Shown here in pieces: positions 30,737 to 40,128 of a stretch of 46,941 bases of DNA (the stretch's first letter is position 1; the number at the start of each line of letters is the position of its first letter). The notes under the pieces were generated by a model. It was not told where the DNA came from. It saw only the letters and a list, made by a program, of their open reading frames with translations, and did no database searches. This stretch comes from Clostridia bacterium (GTDB lineage: Bacteria; Bacillota; Clostridia; Oscillospirales; Acutalibacteraceae). Location of the stretch: assembly GCA_017379935.1 (NCBI GenBank), contig JAFNVC010000001.1:1-46941 (forward strand), in the 5' to 3' direction. A program made the position numbers and the translations under genes.

Positions 30737-32085
30737 TATACTCTGAATTCTGAAATAGTAGCAAAGTCTCGTGTCTTTTCGATAACGAGCTTGATGCGCT
30801 TTGCCTCCATCGGTCTGATGATACAGATTTTTTTACGGCCGATTGTCGTTCCTTTATAAATCTTACGCCAACGCTTGTTGTAGAAATAGTAAAGTGAGAA
30901 CTTTTCAATCTGCTGACCGGTTGCAATGTTTTCTGCAAGTACAATTTTATCAATGGAGCAGACATCGCCCATGTTGACGATAATCTCTGTCTTTTTTGCA
31001 CCCTTGGCAGTCTTGAAATAAGACTTGCCTGAGTTGATGAATTTTTCCGAATGAAGCTCGTCACTGCATCCGCTTGATGTGAATTCGGCGCCGTCAGTGA
31101 ATTCATCCTTGAACTCAAGCTCGAGCTGAGCGCCGAGGGTAACAAGCTGTTCGAGATCCTTTTTGTCGATTCGTCCGTTGTGGGACGGTGAAACGTTAAG
31201 GATAAAGGTGCCGTTGTTTCCTACAGAGTTAAAATAGCACATTATTGCCTTTGACATAACCTCGAGGCTTGTGTTCTCGTGGTCGTGGTAGAACCAGCCG
31301 GGACGCATTTTCATATCCATAATCGCGGGGAACCATACGAGCTCCCTGGCTTTTTTGATTTTACTGCGGCTGCCGAGATCTGGCTCAACGAGCTTTTCTG
31401 CAGGTGCATCATTGATGAGGCTCTTCGGTACAACGCTCCATTCCGATTGTCTGCCGATGCCTGCGTGGTTACCGCACCAACGGATATCCGGACCGCAGTT
31501 GCATATCATTGCCTTAGGCTGAAGCTTGCGGATGGTTTTGTAATATCTGTCCCAGTCGTACTGCTGCTTGCCGCTGTTATCCCGCTCAAACCATACGCAG
31601 AATATGTCACCGTAATCAGTGCAAAGCTCCGTAAGCTGGTTTACAAAATAATCGTTATATGCCGCAGTGCCGAAGGTCGGCTCGTGCATATCGTAAGGGG
31701 AGAGATAGATGCCGAATTTGATACCCTCATTACGGCATTCCTCGCTGAGCTGCTTTACCATATCGCCCTCACCGTCGAGCCACGGAGAGCTTTTTACGCT
31801 GTAATCCGTGAACTTGCTCGGCCATAGGCAGAAGCCCTCCGAGAACTTACAGGTAAGAATTATACCGCGCATACCGGCGGATTTAATTGCCTTTACCCAT
31901 TGCTTTGCGGAAAAATCCGCAGGCTTGAAATACTTGACAGGCTCTCTGCCCGTACCCCATTCAACGTTTGTGAAGGTGTTCATTCCGTAGTGGATAAATG
32001 CGATAAATTCGGTATCCATAAACTCGAGCTGCTCGGGCGAAGGGATGGTGCTGTTTGCCTTTTCAATGTAACTTTTAACTGCCAT
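30733..32085 (-). CDS. GH29 (alpha-L-fucosidase)-like protein with altered active-site motifs
   Basis: The 450-residue protein has the GH29 barrel: FIHYGMNTFTNVEWGTGREP, GMRGIILTCKFSEGFCLWPSKFTDYSVKSSPW, GIKFGIYLSPYDMHEPTFG, and a C-terminal beta domain of the F5/8C-like type (about residues 340-450). The normally conserved KHHDGF motif is KFSEGF, and the nucleophile motif WFDG is WFERDN (Glu167 in place of Asp). No signal peptide is present, so it is cytoplasmic. It may be inactive on fucosides or have another specificity. ATG 32085 with GAGGT upstream is preferred to the frame opening at 32124, which would precede the promoter -10 box. Confidence 0.8.
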   Translation of the reverse strand: MAVKSYIEKANSTIPSPEQLEFMDTEFIAFIHYGMNTFTNVEWGTGREPVKYFKPADFSAKQWVKAIKSAGMRGIILTCKFSEGFCLWPSKFTDYSVKSSPWLDGEGDMVKQLSEECRNEGIKFGIYLSPYDMHEPTFGTAAYNDYFVNQLTELCTDYGDIFCVWFERDNSGKQQYDWDRYYKTIRKLQPKAMICNCGPDIRWCGNHAGIGRQSEWSVVPKSLINDAPAEKLVEPDLGSRSKIKKARELVWFPAIMDMKMRPGWFYHDHENTSLEVMSKAIMCYFNSVGNNGTFILNVSPSHNGRIDKKDLEQLVTLGAQLELEFKDEFTDGAEFTSSGCSDELHSEKFINSGKSYFKTAKGAKKTEIIVNMGDVCSIDKIVLAENIATGQQIEKFSLYYFYNKRWRKIYKGTTIGRKKICIIRPMEAKRIKLVIEKTRDFATISEFRVY

Positions 32086-32114
32086 AATGCTTACCTCTGT
32101 TAAATAATGAGTAT

Positions 32115-32143
32115 ATTGTACCATTTTCGGTACTCAAATGCAA
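32115..32143 (-). promoter_or_regulatory. Promoter of the GH29-like gene
   Basis: On the minus strand TTGCAT (32138-32143), 17 nt, TACAAT (32115-32120). Confidence 0.7.
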
Positions 32144-32153
32144 TACACTAATG

Positions 32154-32182
32154 TTGCAAATATTATCATTATAAGGTATAAT
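32154..32182 (+). promoter_or_regulatory. Promoter of addBA
   Basis: TTGCAA (32154-32159), 17 nt, TATAAT (32177-32182). It is divergent from and close to the GH29-like promoter. Confidence 0.75.
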
Positions 32183-32210
32183 TATTAAAGCTTAATTCTG
32201 GGGGGATTAT

Positions 32211-35200
32211 ATGCTCAGGCTGATAACCGGCCGCATCTCGAGCGGTAAGACTACGGAGATTTATTCTGAAATCAAACAGTGTGCCGAAAAGGGTGAAAGC
32301 GTTATGCTTATCATCCCGGAGCAGTATTCCTTCTATACGGAAAAAAAGATGCTCGAGCTTCTCGGTGCAAGAGGAGCGGATAAGGTGGAGGTTGTGAGCT
32401 TCACCTTCCTTTGTGAGCGCCTGCTTAAGAAATACGGTCTTAACTCCAACCCCCGTCTTGATGACAGTACACGCGCGCTTATGATGAGCCTTGCGCTCGA
32501 AAGCGTAAGTGATTCACTCGCTGTCTACGGTAAGCACCGTTATTCGGCATCCGTCATTACCCGTATGCTTAAGGTTATCAAGGAGTTCCGTCAATGTGCC
32601 GTAACGGCGGATATGCTGCGTGCTGCCTCTGCCGCAATGGATGATTGTCTGCTTAAATCCAAGCTTGACGAGCTTGCGCTCGTTACGGATGCTTACAGTG
32701 CTCTTGTTTCGCAAAGCTATTTCGATGATGAATGTGCTCTCGACGAGCTTTGCGGTGTTCTTGATGAGCATAAGGATTTAGCGGGGAAAACGGTGTTTTT
32801 TGACGGCTTCCGTGGCTTTACAAGTCAGGAATTCAAGGTTATGGAGCGTATTTTTGTTCAGGCACGGGATGTTTACGTTACCGTATGCACGGACAAGCCG
32901 GGAGAAGCCGATGATTTCAGCTCCTTTGCGCATACGAAGCGCACCGTGCGTAAGCTTATCCGCATTGCGGAGAAGAACGGTGTAAAAATCGCACCGCCCG
33001 AGCATATCGAGACCTTCAACGATAAAAGATATACAAATTCCGAGCTTCCGCTTCTTGAAAAAAGCCTTTACGAAAATACATACGAGGCTTGTGAGACTCC
33101 GACGGAAAATATTATCCTTTGTTCTGCAGAGGATTTTGAAAGCGAATGTGATTTTGTTGCCCACACGGTAAAAAAACTGATAAGAACAAAGGGGCTTCGA
33201 TGCCGTGATATCGCAATTATAAGCCGAAGTGAGAGTAATTATGTCCGCCAGATACGCTCCGCCTTGCGCAAAAACGGTGTACCTGTATTTGAGGACAGAC
33301 GTCAGCCGATTATGACTCAGCCTCTTATCGAATTTTTACTGAGCGCAACGGACATTGCGGTCAGCGGCTTTTCGTGCGATACGGTTATGCGTGTGCTTAA
33401 AACGGGTATGACCGACCTTACTGTTGAAGAAATATCAGAGCTCGAAAATTATGCAGTGCTGTGGCAGATTAACGGCAACAAGTGGCTTGAGGACTGGACT
33501 GCACATCCTGACGGACTCGGCGAAAAAATGCTCGAAAAGGATATCCTCCGTCTTGAAAAAATCAATGCAACGAGAAGAGCGGTTATCACACCGCTTAATA
33601 GCCTGCGCTTTGAAATCAAAAGCGGTGACGGGCTTACCTGTGCAAAGGCAATGTACGATTTGTTGTTAAAAATGAATGTTCCCGAAAACCTGAAAGCTCT
33701 TGCCGAAGCCCTCAACGAGAGGGGAGAGACGGAGCTTGCTATAGAGCAGGGCAGAATCTGGGATGTTGTTATCGAGATTCTTGACAGAATTGCACTTTCC
33801 CTTGAAGGCGTCAGTCTTAATGCTAAAAGATTCAATGAGCTTCTGGGACTTATCGTTTCGATGTATACACTCGGCTCGCTTCCGCAGGGGCTTGACGAGA
33901 TAGTGATCGGCTCAGCCGACCGAGTTAAAACAACGTCGCCGAAGGTGGTTTTTGCTGTCGGTGTCAATGACGGACTGTTCCCGATGATACCCGCCGCGGA
34001 CGGAATCCTCTCCGATAACGAGCGTAAGACTCTTGCTGCCCATAATTTGCAGATGGATGACAGCTTTGAGCAGAAGATGATGGAGGAACGCTTTATAGCA
34101 TACAGCACTCTCTGCAGTCCGTCGGATATGCTTTATGTCACCTATTCGCGCAAGGATATAACAGGAGCGCAGCTCGCACCGTCGGAAATCGTTGCGCAGA
34201 TTAAGCGCATTTTCCCGCGAGTTACGATTCTTGATACCGTTACGACTCCAGAGCTCGATTTTGTTGAGGGTGATATGCCGGCGTTTGAGCTTATGGCTAA
34301 ATTAAGCCGTAAGGGCGGTACACTGCATTCAACTCTTGAAAAATACTTTGCTTCGCGTGAGGATTATAAGGATAAGCTTAGTGCGCTCAGGCGCGCAGTG
34401 AAAAAGACCGAGTTTGAAATCACGGATAAGGAAATTTCGAAGAAGCTTTTCGGCTTCAATATGTATATGTCAGCGTCGCGTACAGAGGTTTATCATAAGT
34501 GTCCCTTTGAATATTTCTGCAAATACGGCCTTAATGCACAGCCGCGTAAGATTGCCGAGCTTGACCCGATGCAGAAGGGTACGGCAATCCACTATATTCT
34601 CGAAAATCTCATTGCTTCATACGGCAGCGACGGGATTTGTGCTATGCCGAAGGGGCAGAGGGATAAGCTTGTCCGCGATATGCTCGAAGGCTATTTTAAA
34701 GAGATCCTTGTTGCGGGCGAGGATATGGGTGAACGCTTTAACTATCTTTACCGTCAGCTTGTTTATATCGTCTGCGAGGTGGTTGACCGTCTTGTCAACG
34801 AATTTTCCGTCAGCGAATTTGAGCCCGTGGCATTTGAGCTTGCGATTGATAACGACGGAGAGGTGCCGGCGTATGAAATCCCTCTGTCTGACGGAGGTCT
34901 GCTGAAGCTCAAGGGCTCTGTTGACCGCGTGGATGTTATGGAAAACGGAAAGGAAACCTTTGTCAGGGTTGTCGATTATAAATCAGGCGGTAAGAAATTT
35001 GATTTGAATGAGGTATTCTACGGCCTTAATATGCAGATGCTTATTTATCTTTTTGCTATCTGGAAAAACGGCTTCAGAGACTATAAAAACATTACCCCGG
35101 CAGGAATCCTTTATATGCCCGTTAACGCTCCTTTTGCTAAGATAGAGCGTGATGAGGGTGAGGATGTTATTGCTGCACAAAAACAGAAAAGTGCAAAAAT

Positions 35201-35570
35201 GAACGGTATGGTGCTTGACGACAGCCGTGTTATATATTCGATGGATAGCCGTACTTCCGGTGATATAATTCCTGCCGCCATCAAAAAGGACGGAGAAAAT
35301 TCGGGTACGCTCATTTCCTTCAAGCAGATGGGACTTCTTTTAAAGCGCGTGGAAAAAATTCTTGCCGATATGGCAGTCAGCCTTCATGAGGGCAAAATTC
35401 CCGTCAGACCTGCCGTTGCCGAATCAACAACCAGTCCGTACCACGATGTGTGCAAATATTGTGATTATAAGGATGTCTGCGGATTTGATGAGGAAACTCC
35501 TACCAACGATATCGGTAAAATAAAGCATGAGGACAGCTTGAAAGCCTTAGGAGGTGAGAACGATGCCTGA
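32211..35570 (+). CDS. addB: ATP-dependent helicase/nuclease AddB
   Basis: The 1119-residue AddB subunit starts with the nucleotide loop LITGRISSGKTTEIYSEI and has a GENDPLFPM-like region (VVFAVGVNDGLFPMIPA). The nuclease domain near the C terminus has EYFCKYGLNAQPRKI and VVDYKSGGKKFDLNEVFYGLNMQMLIYLFA. The 4Fe-4S cysteines are one upstream (YHKCPFEYFC) and CKYCDYKDVCGF at the end. With AddA it resects double-strand ends for RecA loading. GGGGG lies upstream of the ATG. Its stop overlaps the addA start by 8 bases. Confidence 0.96.
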   Translation: MLRLITGRISSGKTTEIYSEIKQCAEKGESVMLIIPEQYSFYTEKKMLELLGARGADKVEVVSFTFLCERLLKKYGLNSNPRLDDSTRALMMSLALESVSDSLAVYGKHRYSASVITRMLKVIKEFRQCAVTADMLRAASAAMDDCLLKSKLDELALVTDAYSALVSQSYFDDECALDELCGVLDEHKDLAGKTVFFDGFRGFTSQEFKVMERIFVQARDVYVTVCTDKPGEADDFSSFAHTKRTVRKLIRIAEKNGVKIAPPEHIETFNDKRYTNSELPLLEKSLYENTYEACETPTENIILCSAEDFESECDFVAHTVKKLIRTKGLRCRDIAIISRSESNYVRQIRSALRKNGVPVFEDRRQPIMTQPLIEFLLSATDIAVSGFSCDTVMRVLKTGMTDLTVEEISELENYAVLWQINGNKWLEDWTAHPDGLGEKMLEKDILRLEKINATRRAVITPLNSLRFEIKSGDGLTCAKAMYDLLLKMNVPENLKALAEALNERGETELAIEQGRIWDVVIEILDRIALSLEGVSLNAKRFNELLGLIVSMYTLGSLPQGLDEIVIGSADRVKTTSPKVVFAVGVNDGLFPMIPAADGILSDNERKTLAAHNLQMDDSFEQKMMEERFIAYSTLCSPSDMLYVTYSRKDITGAQLAPSEIVAQIKRIFPRVTILDTVTTPELDFVEGDMPAFELMAKLSRKGGTLHSTLEKYFASREDYKDKLSALRRAVKKTEFEITDKEISKKLFGFNMYMSASRTEVYHKCPFEYFCKYGLNAQPRKIAELDPMQKGTAIHYILENLIASYGSDGICAMPKGQRDKLVRDMLEGYFKEILVAGEDMGERFNYLYRQLVYIVCEVVDRLVNEFSVSEFEPVAFELAIDNDGEVPAYEIPLSDGGLLKLKGSVDRVDVMENGKETFVRVVDYKSGGKKFDLNEVFYGLNMQMLIYLFAIWKNGFRDYKNITPAGILYMPVNAPFAKIERDEGEDVIAAQKQKSAKMNGMVLDDSRVIYSMDSRTSGDIIPAAIKKDGENSGTLISFKQMGLLLKRVEKILADMAVSLHEGKIPVRPAVAESTTSPYHDVCKYCDYKDVCGFDEETPTNDIGKIKHEDSLKALGGENDA

Positions 35571-38500
35571 ATGGACTCAAGAACAGCAGAAGGCGATTGA
35601 TTCGCGTAACGGTACCGTGCTCGTTTCTGCGGCAGCAGGCTCAGGTAAAACCGCCGTGCTTGTCGAGCGTGTTATACGCAGGCTTATGGATAAAGAAAAG
35701 CCCTGCACGGCTGACAGACTCCTGATTGTTACCTTTACCCGTGCAGCAACTCAGCAGATGCGTGAGAGAATCTCGCAGGCTATTAACGAGGAGCTTCGCA
35801 AAAACCCCTCCGATGAGCATCTCAAGCGTCAGCTGGTTATGCTTCCGTTTGCTAAAATCAGTACTATTGACAGCTTCTGCAACGATATAGTCAAGGAAAA
35901 TTTTCACGAGCTTGACATATCTCCCGATTATAAAATGCTTGAAGGCGCACAGCTGAAGCTTGTTGAAGCAGAGGCTATGAGCAGAACTCTTGACGGCTTT
36001 TATAAAGAGAATTCCGAAGAATTCAACGAGCTTGTCAACATCCTTGCGAGCGGAACGGATGACAGCGCAGTAGGAGCGCTTGTTTCGAAGCTGTATAATT
36101 ATTCGATGGCTTTTCCGCGTCCGTCTGAATTTCTTGACAGCCTTACCGATAATTATGAATCTGAAAACACCTTAACCAAGGACGTATGGGGCGGTATCAT
36201 TTTTTCCTATGCCTGCGGTGTTGTTGCAAAATGTCTTTGCGCAATCGGTCAGGTTAAGCACAGCTTTGCGGATGACGGAACTGTGGCTGAAAAATACTCT
36301 GACTGCTTCAGTGAAATGGAAGCAACGCTCAACGGTATAATGGAGCTTATTGACAATAAAAAATGGAACGAAACACTCTGTGCACTGCGGATGATTAAAT
36401 TCCCCGCACTCGGCAGACTTCCGAAGGGATATGCTTCACCCGTAGCGGATTTTGCGAAGAAGCAGAAAAAAACAATTACCGATGAGCTTACCAGGAAGCT
36501 TCCGAAATATTTCTGCTCAACTGAAGAGGAATATGCCGACGATATGGCTTATCTTCATCCGATAGTTATAAAGCTTATTGAAATTATCAGACGCTACAGC
36601 GAAATTCTGTGGGAGGAAAAGCAGAAGCTGAACAGCGTTGACTTTTCCGATATAACCCATCTTGCACTCAGGCTTCTTGTATCATACGACGCTCAGGGTA
36701 ATCCCGTCAGAACAAAGCTTTCCGAAGAGCTTTCACAGAAATTTGATGAGATTCTTGTTGATGAGTTTCAGGATATCAACGAGCTGCAGAATACTCTTTT
36801 TTGGGCGGTCTCGAAAAACGAGAGTAATATGTTTATGGTCGGTGACGTCAAGCAGAGTATCTACCGCTTCCGTCAGGCTATGCCCGATATTTTCCTTCGA
36901 CGACGTGATTCTATGCAGCCGTATACGGATAATAATTATCCCGCAAAAATTACTCTTGACCGTAATTTCAGAAGCCGTCCGGGAGTTACGGAGATTGTAA
37001 ATTTTGTTTTCAATCAGCTTATGTCTGCTGATGCAGGCGGTCTTGATTATGATAAGGGCGAGGCACTTGTTGCTGCGGCCTCGTACGATGAATGTGAATT
37101 TCCGCAGGCGGAGCTGCATATTGTCGGCTCGCTTGAGGACGGCAGCCGCGTTTCAAGGGAAATTGAAGCACAGCATATTGCAGAAACAATAAATTCAATC
37201 ATTAAAAGCGGAATGATGATAACTGAAAAGGGCGGACAGCGTCCTGCTTCCTACCGTGATTTCTGTGTGCTTATGAGAGCAACGGGCGGCGGAAGGGCAG
37301 AGCTTTATTCAGATGTTCTTGCCCGCAATAATATACCCGCTTACGTTTCGAATAAGGCAGGCTTCTTTGCCTCGACGGAAATCAGCACGGTGCTTAACCT
37401 TATGCGTGTAACGGATAATCCGTTGCAGGATATTCCGCTTCTGGCGGTTATGCTTTCTCCTGTATTCGGCTTTACTGCCGATGAGCTTGCGAAAATGCGC
37501 GTTGACGAGCGCAAAAAGCCGATTTATCATTGTGTGCTTAATTCCGCAAGGCTAGGTAATAAAAAGAGCATAGCCTTCCTCGGTAAGCTTGATGAACTGC
37601 GTATGCTGGCATCTACGCTTGCTTGCTCAGAGTTCGTCCGTGAGCTTTACGAAATAACGGGCTATAAAGCGATTACCTCCGCTCTTAAAAACGGTTCTCA
37701 GCGTAACGCTAACCTTAATATGCTTCTGGATTATGCCGCTAAATATGAGGATTCGGGAAAGCGCGGACTGTCCGGCTTTATCCGCTTCATAGACCGCGTT
37801 CAGCGTCAGGATGCTGACCTTGAAAGTGCCTCGGATATTTCCGAGGCGGCAGATGTCGTGCGTATTATGACTATTCACAAGAGTAAGGGACTCGAGTTTC
37901 CGGTATGTATTCTTGCTGACCTTAATAACGGCTTCACAAATGACAATCAGAAGGGAGTTTCAGCCTTTCATCCCGATTTCGGCATCTGCTTTGACCGACG
38001 TGATTCCAGAACAAAATGTCAGTATTCCACAGTCGGCAAAAAAGCTCTTTTGCTTGCCGAAAAATATTCAGCTCTGTCCGAGGAGCTTCGTGTACTTTAT
38101 GTTGCAATGACACGTGCCAAGGAGCGACTTATATGCGTAACCCGCTACGATAATATCGGATCAAAGCTTGAGGATTTCTCGCTGTGCGTCGACGGTGATG
38201 ATATACGGATAAATTCTGTTGATATTCTTAACAAGGGCTCGATGGCGGATTGGCTGGTTATGTCATTCCTTCGTCATCCTGATGCCCACGCGCTCCGTCA
38301 GCTTTCAGGAAGAGACGGACAGCTTTCGGATCTCGCTTGCCCGCAGAGGCTGTCAGTTTCGATAGTCAACAGCGTTTTATCGCCTGATGCCGCTCAGGAA
38401 GAAAAAATGAAGGCTCCTGCGGATGATGCGCTCCTTGACGAAATTAAAAACAGAACTGATTATGTTTATCCTTATTCGTCACTCGCATTTGTCCGTGCCA

Positions 38501-39099
38501 AGAGTGCGCCGTCTGAATTTGATTCAACGGGCTTCAGTACGCAGTACTTTGCATCCTCGAAGCCGCAGTTTTTATCAAAATCAGGTATGAATCCCGCCAG
38601 CCGCGGTACGGCAACCCATAAGTTTATGGAGTTCTTTGATTATACCGCCGAAGGCTTCAGCGTTGATGAGCAGATTGAAAAAATGATAGCTGAACGCCAT
38701 CTGACGCGTCAGGAGGCAGATGTGCTCGAAAAAAATAAGCTGCGCCGCTTTTTTGAGAGTGATATAGCCGACCGTATCAAGGCTTCACCGCTTCTTCTGC
38801 GCGAAAAGCAGGTAACCGTCGGTATACCTGCCTGTGAGCTTTATCCTGACCTTGATGTGCCGTGCGACGAGACTGTCGTTATTCAGGGCTATGTTGACTG
38901 TGCCTTTGTTGAGGACGGTGAGCTTGTTATTGTTGACTACAAAACCGACAGGGGAGTAACGATGCAGGAGCTTGCACAGCGCTACCGTACTCAGCTGAAA
39001 ATGTATGAATATGCTCTTGCGGAATGTACAGGAATGGCAGTTCGAGGAACACTTATTTACTCGTTTGAGAATGCTGAATATATTGAGTTAAAAAAATAA
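35563..39099 (+). CDS. addA: ATP-dependent helicase/nuclease AddA
   Basis: The 1178-residue UvrD-family helicase and RecB-type nuclease has Walker A VSAAAGSGKTAVLVERV (about residues 25-41), VTFTRAATQQMRERI, STIDSFC, Walker B DEILVDEFQDIN, GDVKQSIYRFRQA, DRNFRSRPGV, MTIHKSKGLEFPV and RVLYVAMTRAKERL. The nuclease motif is IVDYKTDRGV near the C terminus. Start ATG 35563 follows AGGAGGTG and overlaps the end of addB. Together AddAB replaces RecBCD in Firmicutes. Confidence 0.97.
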   Translation: MPEWTQEQQKAIDSRNGTVLVSAAAGSGKTAVLVERVIRRLMDKEKPCTADRLLIVTFTRAATQQMRERISQAINEELRKNPSDEHLKRQLVMLPFAKISTIDSFCNDIVKENFHELDISPDYKMLEGAQLKLVEAEAMSRTLDGFYKENSEEFNELVNILASGTDDSAVGALVSKLYNYSMAFPRPSEFLDSLTDNYESENTLTKDVWGGIIFSYACGVVAKCLCAIGQVKHSFADDGTVAEKYSDCFSEMEATLNGIMELIDNKKWNETLCALRMIKFPALGRLPKGYASPVADFAKKQKKTITDELTRKLPKYFCSTEEEYADDMAYLHPIVIKLIEIIRRYSEILWEEKQKLNSVDFSDITHLALRLLVSYDAQGNPVRTKLSEELSQKFDEILVDEFQDINELQNTLFWAVSKNESNMFMVGDVKQSIYRFRQAMPDIFLRRRDSMQPYTDNNYPAKITLDRNFRSRPGVTEIVNFVFNQLMSADAGGLDYDKGEALVAAASYDECEFPQAELHIVGSLEDGSRVSREIEAQHIAETINSIIKSGMMITEKGGQRPASYRDFCVLMRATGGGRAELYSDVLARNNIPAYVSNKAGFFASTEISTVLNLMRVTDNPLQDIPLLAVMLSPVFGFTADELAKMRVDERKKPIYHCVLNSARLGNKKSIAFLGKLDELRMLASTLACSEFVRELYEITGYKAITSALKNGSQRNANLNMLLDYAAKYEDSGKRGLSGFIRFIDRVQRQDADLESASDISEAADVVRIMTIHKSKGLEFPVCILADLNNGFTNDNQKGVSAFHPDFGICFDRRDSRTKCQYSTVGKKALLLAEKYSALSEELRVLYVAMTRAKERLICVTRYDNIGSKLEDFSLCVDGDDIRINSVDILNKGSMADWLVMSFLRHPDAHALRQLSGRDGQLSDLACPQRLSVSIVNSVLSPDAAQEEKMKAPADDALLDEIKNRTDYVYPYSSLAFVRAKSAPSEFDSTGFSTQYFASSKPQFLSKSGMNPASRGTATHKFMEFFDYTAEGFSVDEQIEKMIAERHLTRQEADVLEKNKLRRFFESDIADRIKASPLLLREKQVTVGIPACELYPDLDVPCDETVVIQGYVDCAFVEDGELVIVDYKTDRGVTMQELAQRYRTQLKMYEYALAECTGMAVRGTLIYSFENAEYIELKK

Positions 39100-39108
39100 A
39101 AAAAACAG

Positions 39109-39137
39109 TTGCATTTTTAAATATTATGTGTTAAAAT
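39109..39137 (+). promoter_or_regulatory. rpmE promoter
   Basis: TTGCAT (39109-39114), 17 nt, TAAAAT (39132-39137). Confidence 0.65.
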
Positions 39138-39173
39138 AGCATCTGCGTGAATATTTCGAAAGAGGTGACAGTA

Positions 39174-39377
39174 ATGAAGGAAGGAATCCATCCTAAGTAC
39201 GAAACTACAGTTGTACGTTGCGCTTGCGGTAATGAGATAGAGACTCGTTCTACCAAGGAGAATTTGCGTGTTGATATTTGCTCAAAATGTCATCCGTTCT
39301 TTACAGGTAAGCAGAAGCTTGTTGATACAGGCGGACGTGTTGACCGCTTCAATAAGCGTTTCAATTTGTCAAAATAA
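39174..39377 (+). CDS. rpmE: 50S ribosomal protein L31 (zinc-binding form)
   Basis: The 67-residue protein begins [21 protein letters not shown] and ends [29 protein letters not shown]. Four cysteines (CAC and CSKC) mark the zinc-containing form. AGAGGTG precedes ATG 39174, which fits better than the frame opening at 39147. It has its own promoter and terminator. Confidence 0.97.
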   Translation: MKEGIHPKYETTVVRCACGNEIETRSTKENLRVDICSKCHPFFTGKQKLVDTGGRVDRFNKRFNLSK

Positions 39378-39393
39378 TTATTTTGAGAAAATA

Positions 39394-39425
39394 AGCGGTG
39401 CATTCTGCGCCGCTGTATTTTTTTA
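39394..39425 (+). terminator. rpmE terminator
   Basis: AGCGGTGCA (39394-39402) pairs with TGCGCCGCT (39406-39414), including one G-U pair, followed by GTATTTTTTTA. Confidence 0.85.
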
Positions 39426-39440
39426 TCGGAGGTGAACCGT

Positions 39441-40058
39441 ATGGAATACAGAACGATTCTTAACGAGTCAAGCGATGAATTTATTGAGCGTAAATCCCGT
39501 TTTATCGGCTATATAAAGCCCGTGACAACTCAGGAGGAGGCGGTCAGCTTCATCAACTCGATCAAATCCAAGCACTGGGATGCTACCCACAATGTCTACG
39601 CCTATGTTCTTCGTGAGGGACAGGTGCGCCGTTATTCCGATGACGGTGAACCGCAGGGTACGGCAGGTATCCCTGTTCTCGATGTTCTTCTTAAGGAAAA
39701 TGTAACCGATTGTGTTGTCGTTGCGACACGTTATTTCGGCGGAACCCTGCTTGGTGCAGGAGGACTTGTCCGTGCGTATTCTCATACGGCTAAGATCGCC
39801 GTTGATGCAGGTAAGATTATCACGATGAAGCTTTGTGCCGTGCTTAAGGTTACCTGTGACTACAATTTCTACGGCAGACTCAATTCATTTATTCCCGAAT
39901 CGGGAGGCGTTATCGATGATACGGAGTTTGCTGATAATGTGACGGTTACCTTCAAGCTGCCGGTAGGAGATGTCGACTCCTTCGACGCGAAGCTCGTTGA
40001 TATGAGCTTCGGTAAGTTCCATACCGAAAAAATCGGTGAAGAATATAAATATTTTTAA
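39441..40058 (+). CDS. YigZ/IMPACT family protein
   Basis: The 205-residue protein has the UPF0029 N-terminal domain with SSDEFIERKSRFIGYIKPV, KSKHWDATHNVYAYVL and SDDGEPQGTAGIPVLDVLLKENVTDCVVVATRYFGGTLLGAGGLVRAYS. The last segment is the family's hallmark. A C-terminal ferredoxin-like DUF1949 domain ends it. The human relative IMPACT modulates GCN2; the bacterial role is not established. AGGTG precedes ATG 39441. dgt begins 70 nt later. Confidence 0.93.
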   Translation: MEYRTILNESSDEFIERKSRFIGYIKPVTTQEEAVSFINSIKSKHWDATHNVYAYVLREGQVRRYSDDGEPQGTAGIPVLDVLLKENVTDCVVVATRYFGGTLLGAGGLVRAYSHTAKIAVDAGKIITMKLCAVLKVTCDYNFYGRLNSFIPESGGVIDDTEFADNVTVTFKLPVGDVDSFDAKLVDMSFGKFHTEKIGEEYKYF

Positions 40059-40128
40059 TTTTAAGAAGGAAAAACAGCTTTTTTAGCGTATATTATAGAT
40101 AAGAAGTTAAAAGATTGGAGTGATATGA

